DNA from: Imbricaverruca yamaguchii
Lineage: Eukaryota > Arthropoda > Thecostraca > Neoverrucidae
Direction of reading: 5' to 3'
NCBI GenBank assembly: GCA_034440575.1
Contig: JAOTOL010001560.1
Span: 62,001-126,000 of the forward strand
DNA length: 64,000 bases
In this document: in pieces, positions 20,520 to 31,384 of the stretch
Numbering within the stretch: position 1 is the first letter of the stretch
Layout of the letters: every line of letters starts with the position of its first letter
The notes under the pieces: model-generated
Told to the model about the DNA's origin: nothing
Databases searched by the model: none
Seen by the model: the letters and a program-made list of their open reading frames with translations, nothing else
Translations under genes and position numbers: made by a program

Positions 20520-20587
20520 GTGACACCATGGAAGATCACACCGGCGGCCAAACATACGAAGGTCGTTGTGCTTTGGTGTCCTGTTAG
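20520..20587. repeat. 68-bp dispersed repeat, copy 2
   Basis: Same orientation as the copy at 19397. The matched frame stays open and ends in the same TAG. It lies about 60 bp upstream of the hAT-like element. Confidence 0.9.
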
Positions 20588-20648
20588 TATTGTGCGGGCT
20601 GGTCATGAGTTTCGCAACTTACTACTTTTGGGTGCTTATTGCGATTCG

Positions 20649-20977
20649 CAGGCGCACACCCAGGATTTTTCCATGGGGGGGGGACCGAAAGGGGCACTTT
20701 GAGTTCCGGGGACGCTGGAAGGTTTGTTGACCGGGGGGATGGTGGGCGTGAAAAAGAAATTGGCCAAAAGGGCAGTTTTTGGCCCAAAGGGCACCTTTGG
20801 CACGTTGAGTGGCCAAACACCTTAAAAAGTACACATAAGGCAGGTGATATTGGGCTAAATTTGGGACATTCCGGCCAAGAGGGCACTTTTCGGTCAACGG
20901 GGCACTTTTTGCCAAAATGGCACTTTGGTCTCATGGGGGGACCGGAGCCCCCTGCCCCCCCCTCCGGTGCGCCTATG
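20649..20977. mobile_element. Non-autonomous hAT-like DNA transposon with 8-bp target duplication
   Basis: The ends are CAGGCGCAC... and ...GTGCGCCTATG, imperfect terminal inverted repeats (CA--GGCGCAC / CATAGGCGCAC). They are flanked by GCGATTCG (20641-20648) and GTGATTCG (20978-20985), 7 of 8 identical. An 8-bp target duplication is characteristic of hAT transposons. The 329-bp interior has poly-G near both ends and many AAAGGGCAC-type short repeats, and encodes no transposase. Confidence 0.85.
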
Positions 20978-20987
20978 GTGATTCGCC

Positions 20988-22066
20988 ACCAAGCCCCGTC
21001 TATCGCCATTACCTCGGCGATGAGAGAATTAGTGACGTCACCGCTCTGGTTCCGACGCAAGAACGTATGCCACCGTACGGGGATGCCATCGCACCGGACA
21101 CACTTCCAAAAATATGAACTCTGTAGATCCGTTCCTGCCGAGAAGGAGGAAAAGGAACATTGCTCGTTTGTCGTCGGTTAGATCAGTCTATGGTGGGCGC
21201 TATCAATGCACTTTTTAAGGTGTTTGGCCACTCGACGTTGTTTTTGGCCTTCAGTAGTCAGCCAACTTTAGCATGAAACCCCATAGAGTTTCTCTTGTGC
21301 TTCGGTTTCGGGTGTGTAATGAATCCACTTACCCCTTCTCCTCGGCCTATTTCGCGAAGTTGTATCCGTGTTTTATGCTTGTCCTTGCAGTGCGCATTCT
21401 AATCACAAATGGCGGGGCATTGTGCACACTTCGTGTCAAAACCACAGTCGTATCGATGGTAAAACGTGACAGGAAATCTGAAAGAAAGCAATGGTTGAAT
21501 TCGTCATTTCTAACACATTTGAAGAAATGGAGATGTCGCACTTTGTGCATTTTGTTATGAGAATTTCTAGTTCCCTTTGTTCTCTTTCCCAATACCTCAC
21601 ACTCCTTTGTCGTATTCCAAATAGACTTATAAGCATAATCGATAGTGGCAATTGAATGTACAATTCTACCGAAACTTCGCCGTACTTTCATATATTTGTA
21701 AGTGTTATTATCTTTGTGAAGCGGGCCCAAGCCGGGCTGCCGGCATGCCGCCACTCATACGAGAAGTGGAGCCCGTCTGCGGGAACGTTGTGAGCAAAGT
21801 GGCTTGAAGGGAAATCTTGGTGACCGACATGACATTCTACATGATGTGACAACACTTACCTGCGCCACCAATACTCAGTGAGAGTTAGCAAGGCTTGTAG
21901 GGAACGGCTTTGTCCGAGTATAGTCGTAATTGGTGCACACACGCACAAACAATGATCTGGCATGGAACATTTTACCCTTGCGCATGCCTAGGGGCTGTGG
22001 GACCATGCAAACGAGCACATGAGTTTCCCGGAACATTCCATAATAATCAGGAGATCGCGGTGAGCT
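20988..22066. other. Intergenic, nothing recognised
   Basis: No gene or repeat supported. It contains one TGACGTCA palindrome at 21033-21040. Confidence 0.55.
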
Positions 22067-22106
22067 CCTGCGGCCGCCCAGAGCAAGAGCTCTGGGCGGC
22101 CGCAGG
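22067..22106. repeat. Perfect 18-bp-arm hairpin with 4-nt loop
   Basis: CCTGCGGCCGCCCAGAGC, loop AAGA, then the exact reverse complement. Each arm contains a NotI site (GCGGCCGC). Confidence 0.97.
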
Positions 22107-22354
22107 GTATCATGATGTACCTGAGCCAGGCTAGCGGAGGTTAGAATCGTGGTCAGCACGAACTTCGAGCCTCGATGTGCCACGCTGGTGTCCTTCCTCG
22201 CCAAAACGGAGCTGCGGGCTGAGGAGAGGTGCAGGGCGCTACCGTCTGAGACGCGTGCTGCTGTGCGTGTGTTTGCGCGCAAGATCATCAGCAGACGGCT
22301 ATCTGTATGTGGCAGTTTGGAAGGCAGCGAGCACCTCGGCTGGACCGGTTCCTG

Positions 22355-24945
22355 TGAGCACACCACACCGAACGTATCACGCATACCACACCGGGCGTCT
22401 CACACATACACTACACCAGACTTCTCACACATACCACACGGGGCGTCTCACACACACACCACACCGAACGTATCACGCATACCACACCGGGCATCTCAGA
22501 CATACACTACACCAGACTTCTCACACATACCACACCGGGCATCTCACACATACACTACACCGGACTTCTCACACATACCACACGGGGCGTCTCACACACA
22601 CACCACACCGGACATCTCACACACACCACACCGGACATCTCACACACACCACACCGGACATCTCACACACACCACACCGGACATCTCACACACACACCAC
22701 ACCAGACTTCTCACACACACCACACCGGACATCTCACACACACACCACACCAGACTTCTCACACATACTACACGGGGCGTCTCACACACACACCACACCG
22801 GACATTTCACACACACACCACACCGGACATCTTACACACACCACACAAGACTTCTCACACACACCACACCGGACATCTCACACACACTACACCGGAAATT
22901 TCACACACACTACACCGGACATCTTACACACACACCACACCAGACTTCTCACACACACACCACACCGGACATTTCACACACACACCACACCAGACTTCTC
23001 ACACATACCACACGGGGCGTCTCACACACACACCACACCGGACATCTCACACACACACCACACCGGACATCTTACACACACCACACCGGACATCTCACAC
23101 CCATACCACACCGGGCATCTCACACACACCGCACCGGACATCTCACACACACCACACCGGACATCTCACACACACCACACCGGACATCTCACACACACTA
23201 CACCGGACATCTCACACACACACCACACCGGACATCTCACACACACACACTACACCGGGCATCTCACACACACCACACCGGGCATCTCACACACACCACA
23301 CCGGGCATCTCACACACACACCACACCGGGCATCTCACACACACACCACACCGGACATCACACACGCACCACACCGGATATCTCTCACACACACACACAC
23401 ACTACACCGGGCATCTCACACACACCACACCGGACATCTCACACACTACACCGGACATCTCACACGCACTACACCGGACATCTCACACACACCACACCGG
23501 ACATCTCACACACACCACACCGGACATCTCATACACACCACACCGGGCATCTTACACACACCACACCGGACATCTCACGTACACCACACCGGACATCTCA
23601 CACACACTACACCGGACATCTCACACACACACCACACCGGACATCTTACACACACACCACACCGGACATCTTACACACACACACACCGGGCATCTACACC
23701 ACACCCACACACACACAGGCATCACACTACACCGGGCATCTCACACACACCACACCGGACATCTCACACACCACACCGGACATCTCACACACACCACACC
23801 GGACATCTCACACACACCACACCGGACATCTCACACACACCACACCGGACATCTCACACACACCACACCGGACATCTCACACACCACACCGGACATCTCA
23901 CACACACCACACCGGACATCTCACACACACCACACCGGACATCTCACACACACCACACCGGACATCTCACACACACCACACCGGACATCACACACACACC
24001 GGACATCTCACACACACCACACCGGACATCTCACACACACCACACCGGACATCTCACACACACACCACACCGGGCATCTCACACACACCACACCGGACAT
24101 CTCACACACACCACACCGGACATCTCACACACACCACACCGGACATCTGCACACACACCACACCGGACATCCCCACACACACACACCACACCGGACATTC
24201 ACACACACCACACCGGACATTTCACACACCACACCGGACATCTCACACACACCACACCGGACATCTCACACACACCACACCGGGCATCTCACACACACAC
24301 ACACACCACACCGGGCATCTCACACACCACACCACACCGGACATCTCACACCCACACCACACCGGGCATCTCACACACACCACACCGGACATCTCACACA
24401 CACTACACCGGACATCTCACACACACAATACACCGGACATCTCACACACACCCCACCGGACATCTCACACACACCACACCGGGCATCTACACACACACAC
24501 ACACCACACCGGACATCTCACATACACCACACCGGACATCTCACACACACCACACCGGACATCTCACACACACCACACCGGACATCTCACACACACACAC
24601 CACACCGGACATCTCACACACACACCACACCGGGCATCTCACACACACACTACACCGGGCATTTCACACACACCACACCGGACATCTCACACACACACCA
24701 CACCGGATATCTCACACACACACCACACCGGACATCTCACACACACCACACCGGACATCTCACACACACCACACCGGACATCTCACACACACACCGGACA
24801 TCTCACACACACCACACCGGACATTTCACACACACTACACCGGGCATTTCACGTACACCACACCGGACATCTCACACACACACCACGCCGGACATCTCAC
24901 ACACCACACCGGACATCTCACATACTTCGTACGCCACACGACATT
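22355..24945. repeat. 2.6-kb minisatellite, ~23-bp CA-rich units
   Basis: More than 100 units of CCGGACATCTCACACACACC plus ACA. The CA run varies in length and a GGGCATCTC variant is frequent. The first ~250 bp use a longer alternating pattern (ACCGAACGTATCACGCATACC). Two overlapping forward frames of over 900 codons cross it; both are repeats of His/Thr/Ser and neither is credible as a gene. Confidence 0.98.
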
Positions 24946-24983
24946 GTTGTACTATCAGACGTATCGTAGGGACTGGCCAAGCT

Positions 24984-25112
24984 GGTTGGTTGGTTATTGG
25001 TCTTAGCGATGCGTCGACCGCTGTGGTCACACAGCATCACCAACGTCTCTCGCCGATTGGTCACCGATGGCGACGAATAGCGACAGATGAGAATAAAACC
25101 TACAGGTTGGGA
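24984..25112 (-). mobile_element. tRNA-derived SINE, copy 3, truncated and diverged, reverse strand
   Basis: Reverse-complement relatives of the 2945/3667 SINE body are visible: GGTTGGTTATTGGTCTTA (tail), then CGCCGATTGG, GCGACGAATAGCGACAGATG and AACCTACAGGTT. The B box is mutated beyond recognition. No target duplication was found. Confidence 0.75.
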
Positions 25113-25246
25113 AGGGTCATAGGGGATCTTCTTTGACTAAATACAAATTGATCAGCCTGAGCCGTCTCAGCCGTATTCTCGTCATCTTGACATACCACTC
25201 GTGATTTGCGATGTGTAGAGATTGGTGTAGAGAATGGACCTTCCGG

Positions 25247-25248
25247 AA

Positions 25249-25317
<69 letters not shown>

Positions 25318-25457
25318 GCCTTCAGAGTGAAATGGGAGCATTTGGTAACTCAACCCCTTGTAATACATAAAATGCGTCATACAGCTTCAGTGTAACATGC
25401 CGATGCTTTACAATGCTATTAGCTAAACGAAAATCGAACGTGCTACATTTTGATATC
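25247..25457. repeat. (TA)n plus dispersed ~140-bp repeat, copy 2
   Basis: The (TA)n tract (25247-25317) runs directly into the same body seen at 11960-12099, in the same orientation. The shared stretch ends with CGAAAATCGAACGTGCTACA then TTTTGATATC. Confidence 0.85.
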
Positions 25458-25854
25458 ATACTGGATATCACCGGACATCTCATACACACACAATAAAGAG
25501 ATAAATACAGGACAAAGAGAACGAACGATCGAGAATCAGCTGTTCCGAAGCTCAGCATCTGCAGCTGGTTCTGTATGAATGCAAGCGGAAGCACTTACCT
25601 CCCTACATCCCCAACATATCGCCTCCCACACGCGCACACATTACAACGTTTCGAAAAATGTCTGACCTTGTCCCGTGCGGTCATCATCAAGGGGCAGGTA
25701 GCGGAGTTGCCAGATTGCAGCCTGCCATGGCAATGAGAAGTCTGCCGCAGTGTCCGGGTGGCAGAGTCCAGGCACCCACGCTGCAACGGCCGATGCGGAA
25801 GACGATAAAGCGCGAGCGGCGGCGATGCCGGAACAAGGCGCGGGGTGCTGCGCC

Positions 25855-26760
25855 AGGCCTGTCTCCACCCATACCATTCGGCCTACCTCCAGCCCCACCA
25901 TCCGGCCTGTCCCCACCCCATCACCCGGCCTGTCCCCACCCCATCATTCGGCCTGCCTCCACCCATACCATTCGGCCTACCTCCAGCCCCACCATCCGGC
26001 CTGTCCCCACCCCATCACCCGGCCTGTCCCCACCCCATCATTCGGCCTGCCTCCACCCATACCATTCGGCCTACCTCCAGCCCCACCATCCGGCCTGTCC
26101 CCACCCCATCACCCGGCCTGTCCCCACCCCATCATTAGGCCTGCCTCCACCCATATCATTCGGCCTACCTCCAGCCCCACCATCCGGCCTGTCCCCACCC
26201 CATCACCCGGCCTGTCCCCACCCCATCATTCGGCCTGCCTCCACCCATATCATTCGGCCTTCCTCCACCCCGTCCCCCGGTCTGCCTCCACCCCATCACC
26301 AGGTCTACCTCCGCCCCATCACCCGGCCTGTCTCCACCCGATCACCCGACTTACCTCTACCCCATCACCCGGTCTGTCTCCACCCCGTCACCCGGCCTGT
26401 CTCCACCCCATCACCCGGCCTGTCTCCACCCCGTCACCCGGCCTGTCTCCACCCCATCACCCGGCCTGTCTCCGCCGCATCACCCGGCCTGTCTCCACCC
26501 CGTCCCCCGGTCTGCCTCCACCCCACCATCCGACCTGCCTCCGCCCCATCACCGGGCCTGTCCCCACCCATCACCAGGTCTGCCTCCACCCTGTTCCCCG
26601 GCCTGTCTCCACCCCACCATCCGGCCGGTTTCCACCCTATCACCCGACTTACCTCCACCCCATCACCCGGCCTGTCTCCACCCCGTCATCCGGCCTGTCT
26701 CCACCCCATCACCCGGCCTGTCTCCACCCCACCATCCGGCCTGCCTCCGCCCCATTGGCA
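25855..26760. repeat. ~23-bp C-rich minisatellite with 94-bp higher-order units
   Basis: Monomers of GGCCTGTCCCCACCCCATCA plus CCC. The anchor GCCTGCCTCC recurs at 25951, 26045, 26139 and 26233 (94 bp = 4 monomers). Beyond about 26260 the order becomes irregular. Proline-rich forward frames of up to ~400 codons across it are array products. Confidence 0.96.
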
Positions 26761-27469
26761 CAGCTTCGCACCGACCCACCAGGACTTAGCACTTGCAGCT
26801 GAGCCTGGTAATTGCGCCTTTTTTCCATTACACCTCCGGGTGCAGACAGGCTCAGACGGGCTTCAGTGGGCTAAGTAGCTGTACTCTTTAATAATATGGA
26901 TATTGGGCAAGCTACGCCTTGCGTTCGTAACACTATCAGCAGATTCTCGGCACGTAAGCCAAGCCAGTAGCAGCCTGCACTTGCCAACGTACTCCCACGA
27001 TGTTATTCCCCGGCATGTTGTTACGTTTCGTCACTTGGATATTTACCGCGGTTGGCAGAACGGGTTGCCGAATGTTTCGCTGCAGTTCTCAACAGCTAGA
27101 TTACGACAAGATAGAGGCAGTGCTGCATGCTTGAACGAAGTCGAATACGGACTTGACGCCTGAATTTAGTTGCTAACAGTACGACTGCATTATGAGTAGC
27201 TAGCAGCTGCCTAACGTCAAAGGCAACGTTAACTTGTTTAGCTTGGAACGGAAACTTTGCCGAGACGTTGTAGAACGGGAACGCCATTTGGGATGTTCCC
27301 ATCCGGAAGCTGTTTTCTGGAACGTTGTTGTTCCGAGTGCCGATTTGTCAGGTCGCGCTTGATAAACAGGTTACTGTGGACATCAGACGTGGTGACATGC
27401 CGTTGGGTAATGAATTGGAATTATGCATTGATAAAACAGCCGTGTTGCAGTCGGGATACAGCCTAGCTA
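26761..27469. other. Intergenic, nothing recognised
   Basis: No gene, RNA gene or repeat supported. Confidence 0.55.
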
Positions 27470-27690
27470 CGGTCTGGCTGTGGCCAGGCTACGACCGGGC
27501 TACAGTCGTGCTACAGCCTGGTTACAGCCGGGCTACAGCCGGGCTGCAGCCGGGCTGCAGTCGGGCTAGATTCTGGCCACAGCCGGGCCACAGCCGGGCT
27601 ACAGCCGGGCTACAGCCGGGCCACAGCCGGGCTACAGCCGGGCTAGATTCTGGCCACAGCCGGGCCACAGCCGGGCTACAGCCGGCTATG
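27470..27690. repeat. ~11-bp minisatellite
   Basis: Tandem GGGCTACAGCC / GGGCCACAGCC units, with a larger duplicated block containing GGGCTAGATTCTGGCCACAG at about 27563 and 27640. Confidence 0.93.
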
Positions 27691-29029
27691 ACCGCTCAGC
27701 GAGCCTGGGCACGGTGCCAGCGCAGTTGGCAGCCAGGTGCGGGCGCGTGCCTGACCGCGGCCAGGGGCCGCTGTTCCGTCCCACGCTCCGGCCGGCCTGA
27801 GCAGCCACCAGGCGTGATTAGCATTACAGACCGAGACGTCGATGGCGCGTGACGTCACCGTGACGTCACCGGGCCGCCCAGCTCACGCCATGTAATTAAT
27901 TACGGGCGGTATTGTTTGTTGAACCGTTGAATTAACCGGCCGGCGGCGGCCGGACATCGAGACGGATCGAGGTGTCGCCGCGCGAGGTGTGGATGTTTGT
28001 CGGCCGCGCTCGCGGTCGGACCGAGGGGCGCGGCCCGGTTTTTGCGGCCGCAGAGAGCGATCGGCAAATCAAGCGGCGGCAGCTTGTGATCAAGCGTTTG
28101 TCGACGGGCGCCTGCAGTGCTGGCCCAAGATCAATGGCGACCAGAGGTGAAGTTCATTGCCGGCAATTGGCTTTTTCAGCGGGCCGCCGACATAAAGGAA
28201 CAAAGGAACAGATAGGTCGTATCCAGAGGTCGAGAAAGATTGAGTGTATGTCTCGCAGAAACGATCAGCGCAGCCACGTGTGCAGCGAGCACCGGAGTTG
28301 CTCGGGCCACTGGCCTTGTCAATGAGCTAGCTGTTCTACCAGCTTCGAGGAAATTAAACAAATGGAACAGTGGCGTATGCAGGATTTGGTCCAGGGGCGT
28401 CCGGAATTGTGGTGCTTCCTGCACTTTAGTAACCCATCATCATGCTTTTTTTTGTTCACCATGGGGAGGAAGAGGGGGAAAGGAAGGGGTGCCATCTCAG
28501 AAAATGTGAGGGCTACATCACAGGTAGCACCGTACCATAGCTGGTGTTAGTCCTTGTGTAAGTTCTGCGACCCTTTAATTTTAGTATCTCTTCTCTCGCT
28601 GAAAAAGGACAATTAAGTTCAAATTTCGTCACACCTCATCACTCAAATTCGATGTTTAACTCGCCCCTTCAAATTGCACCTTCCTCCCTCCTCTGAAGCT
28701 GACGGTCAAAGGCTGGAAGAGGCTTCGCGTGGTCCCTCGTCCGACAAAGAGAGCCCTAGTCATCGTAAAGGAAACACCTGGGCCGACTAAGGGATCCAAG
28801 CCGATATGAAGGGCCCTAGATTGAATGAGTGGGCTCCGAATCGGTGAACGGGCTCTCGGCCTGACAGATCGGAGCCCGGCCTAAAGAGAGCCCCCTAGCC
28901 AACAAAGTGGGATAAGCCCACACTTCACTTCATCTAGCTTAGGATGGCCTTGACTTCGAACACAATTTATTTGGAAGATTACATTTTTCAAAAGTGAATT
29001 GCAGGGCGAGTGCTGCCGCAAGCCCCTTT
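27691..29029. other. Intergenic with GC-rich, CRE-bearing island at ~27,740-28,080
   Basis: The island has two TGACGTCA palindromes 3 bp apart (27850-27857 and 27861-27868). At 28366 the sequence CAGTGGCGTATGCAGGATTT resembles the end of a hAT-type MITE, but no partner end was found. 28690-28930 holds diverged ~30-bp repeats containing GAGAGCCC/GGGCTC. Confidence 0.5.
27850..27868. promoter_or_regulatory. Tandem CRE palindromes
   Basis: TGACGTCACCGTGACGTCA: two full CREB/ATF sites in a CpG-rich block. The sequence is clear; function is inferred. Confidence 0.5.
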
Positions 29030-29430
29030 CTTTGCATAGATCTGAAAATGAATGCAAAACTTTGGAATAATGCAGGATACAAATCAGACTGAAAAGATAT
29101 GTTGGGGTGATGCAATGGAAAACCTATAGTAGGATGATGCATAATATAGATCAAACTGAAAAGACATAGTGGGACAATGCATGCTACAAATCAAACGGCA
29201 TAGTTAGATTATGCATGATACAAATACAATGGAAAAGTCATTGTGGGATAATGCACCATGCAACTCAAGCGGAAAAAAATATAGTTGGATAGTGCATGAT
29301 ACAAATAAAACGGAACAGTGGGACAATGCACGATACAAATCAGATGGAAAAGTTCTTCTGGAATGATGCATGACGAAAATCATATGGCAGTGTCATAGTG
29401 GGACAATGCATGACACAAATCAAACGGGGG
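29030..29430. repeat. Degenerate ~45-bp tandem repeat
   Basis: Eight or nine diverged units containing GTGGGACAATGCATGATAC and AAATCAAACGGAAAAG. Confidence 0.85.
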
Positions 29431-29984
29431 AGATCCCACCTGACTCTGAATTAAGAAATCAGGAAACGAAACGGTGTAACAACAAAAAACGCCATTGTAG
29501 TTCAAACAGCCAGGCCAGGCCGAGTCACTTGGATGACTTTGTATCATACACATGAAACATGCTCGGGCTTTACCCTCGTCAGGGGACACAGGTGGTCAGT
29601 GAAGTACCTTCGTGCCTGTCGCACCAGATGTTTCCGACTTTGCATGCAGGAATGTTGTGCACCACTTGTCGCACCAGCCACCGACTGGCGCCTCCAGCTC
29701 CTGTCGGTCGGCGGCACTGCGCAGTGACATGGTGGGCGATCTTCATGCCGGGGGAAGTACTGAAACAAAGCTAACGACCATCGATCTGGCGGCGCATTAA
29801 GATGTCGTGGGAGATATGTGAAACGCAACCCCGCACTGCACAGCCCACTCTTTTCCCACGGACCTATTCTACGTCGTTAGTCCAGTCATATGCCCTGAAC
29901 AATTTGGCGTGCTTTGCTTTTTTGATCATCGCCCGGAAAATACAAATATTATGCTAGCCATCCGATGAAGTCTAGCGTGAGGGC
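29431..29984. other. Intergenic, nothing recognised
   Basis: Short open frames on both strands show no domain. Confidence 0.55.
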
Positions 29985-30485
29985 GACCATTAGTTTAGTT
30001 CAGCCGACCGACGAAGTCTAGTCTACACTAACTCTGGCATAGCCAACCGACGAGGTCTAATCTGCACTAGGTCTCGGATAGCCAGCCGATGAAATCGAGT
30101 CTACACTAGGTCTGGTATAGCCAACCGATGAGGTCTAGTCTACACTAGGTCTGGTATAGACAACCGACGAGGTCGAGTCTACACTAGGTCTGGTATAGCC
30201 AACCGACGAGGTCGAGTCTACACTAAGTCTGGTATAGCCAACCGATGAGGTCGAGTCTACACTAGGTCTGGTATAACCAACCGATGAGGTCGAGTCTACA
30301 CTAGGTCTGGAATAACCAACCGATGAGGTCGAGTCTACACTAGGTCTGGTATAGCCAACCGATGAGGTCGAATCTACACTAGGTCTGGTATAACCAACCG
30401 ATGAGGTCGAGTCTACACTAGGTCTGGTATAGCCAACCGATGAGGTCGAATCTACACTAGGTCTGGTATAACCAACCAAGAAGGT
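29985..30485. repeat. 39-bp minisatellite, ~12 units
   Basis: Units of GGTCTGGTATAGCCAACCGA then TGAGGTCGAGTCTACACTA. The 39-bp period is a multiple of 3, so a reverse frame reads a 13-residue repeat (SVGYTRPSVDSTS); there is no start context or flanking domain. Confidence 0.95.
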
Positions 30486-31384
30486 CTAGTCTGGTCGAGG
30501 TCCAGTATAAGGGCGACCATCTTGGTAGTTCAAGGGGTGATTTTCCCTCTCATCCCGTTTGTTTTCTCTCTTTGCTTCCAAGTTTTATGTGCCTCACATA
30601 TTGTGCATGGATGTCATTGAACTCCCCAACAGCTATAACGTCCGAGCTGGCCTCCCCCCCCTCCCCCGCCCCCCGACGGCTGTGACGAACGTCTCGTGCA
30701 GTCTGGCGGGACACACGAGATTGCGATCGGCGAGAGGCCAAAGCTGCTCCAGCGTCCCACCTGCTCAGGCCGTATAAGGCCGACCGGCCAGGCGGCGTCG
30801 GGCCGCGGGGCCGTAGGGCCGGGGGACCGGGGGGCCGGATGTGCCCCGCTGCTCGGGCCCCGGCGGCCGATGACGTCACCCAGTGAGGTCCGTCGGCCAT
30901 TGGCGGCCGGCGGCGCGCACCACTCCCGGCTTCTGGGCGTGCGGCTGCGGTGCGGGGGGCGGGGGCGGGGCGGACGCGGCCGTTCGGCGAACCGGTGCCG
31001 ACCCGCGCCGGCAGCGCGCAGCCGTTCCGGTCCGTCGCTCAGGGCTGGCGGCTCGCGCCGGGCGCCGCGATCGCCGCACTCGACCCGCCGCCGCGGCCGT
31101 CGGCCGGGCCGGCAGTGGCGGCGCTGCCAATCGGGGGTGGGCGAGTCGCGCGCGGCCGGCTCAGCAGGTGGGCGGCCGGCCGGCCCTGTTATTACGGAGC
31201 GGCGGCCGGCGCGCTCGATATCACGTGGCGCGCCGGGATGGGTCCGACGCCGGCCGTGTGGAAATCACGTGACTCACACCTGTCTGTGCGCGCAGCTAAT
31301 TGTCGGCACACGCTGCCGGCTGCCGCGCTGTGTAAAGCTCCCTGCACAGATTGCCACACACGCGCCGGAAACCGGCACACGTAA
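30486..31384. other. CpG-rich island
   Basis: 30,650-31,340 is very GC- and CpG-rich. It has a TGACGTCA at 30870-30877 and CACGTG sites near 31223 and 31266. It could be a promoter/CpG island. I see no exon with a recognisable product. Confidence 0.5.

Noticed and set aside
22149..25136. Forward open frames of more than 900 codons
   Set aside because: They coincide with the ~23-bp CA-rich minisatellite; two overlapping frames are both open and encode only His/Thr/Ser repeats.
25658..26878. Proline-rich forward frames of 350-400 codons
   Set aside because: Product of the C-rich 23-bp array; no domain outside it, and a second frame is equally open.
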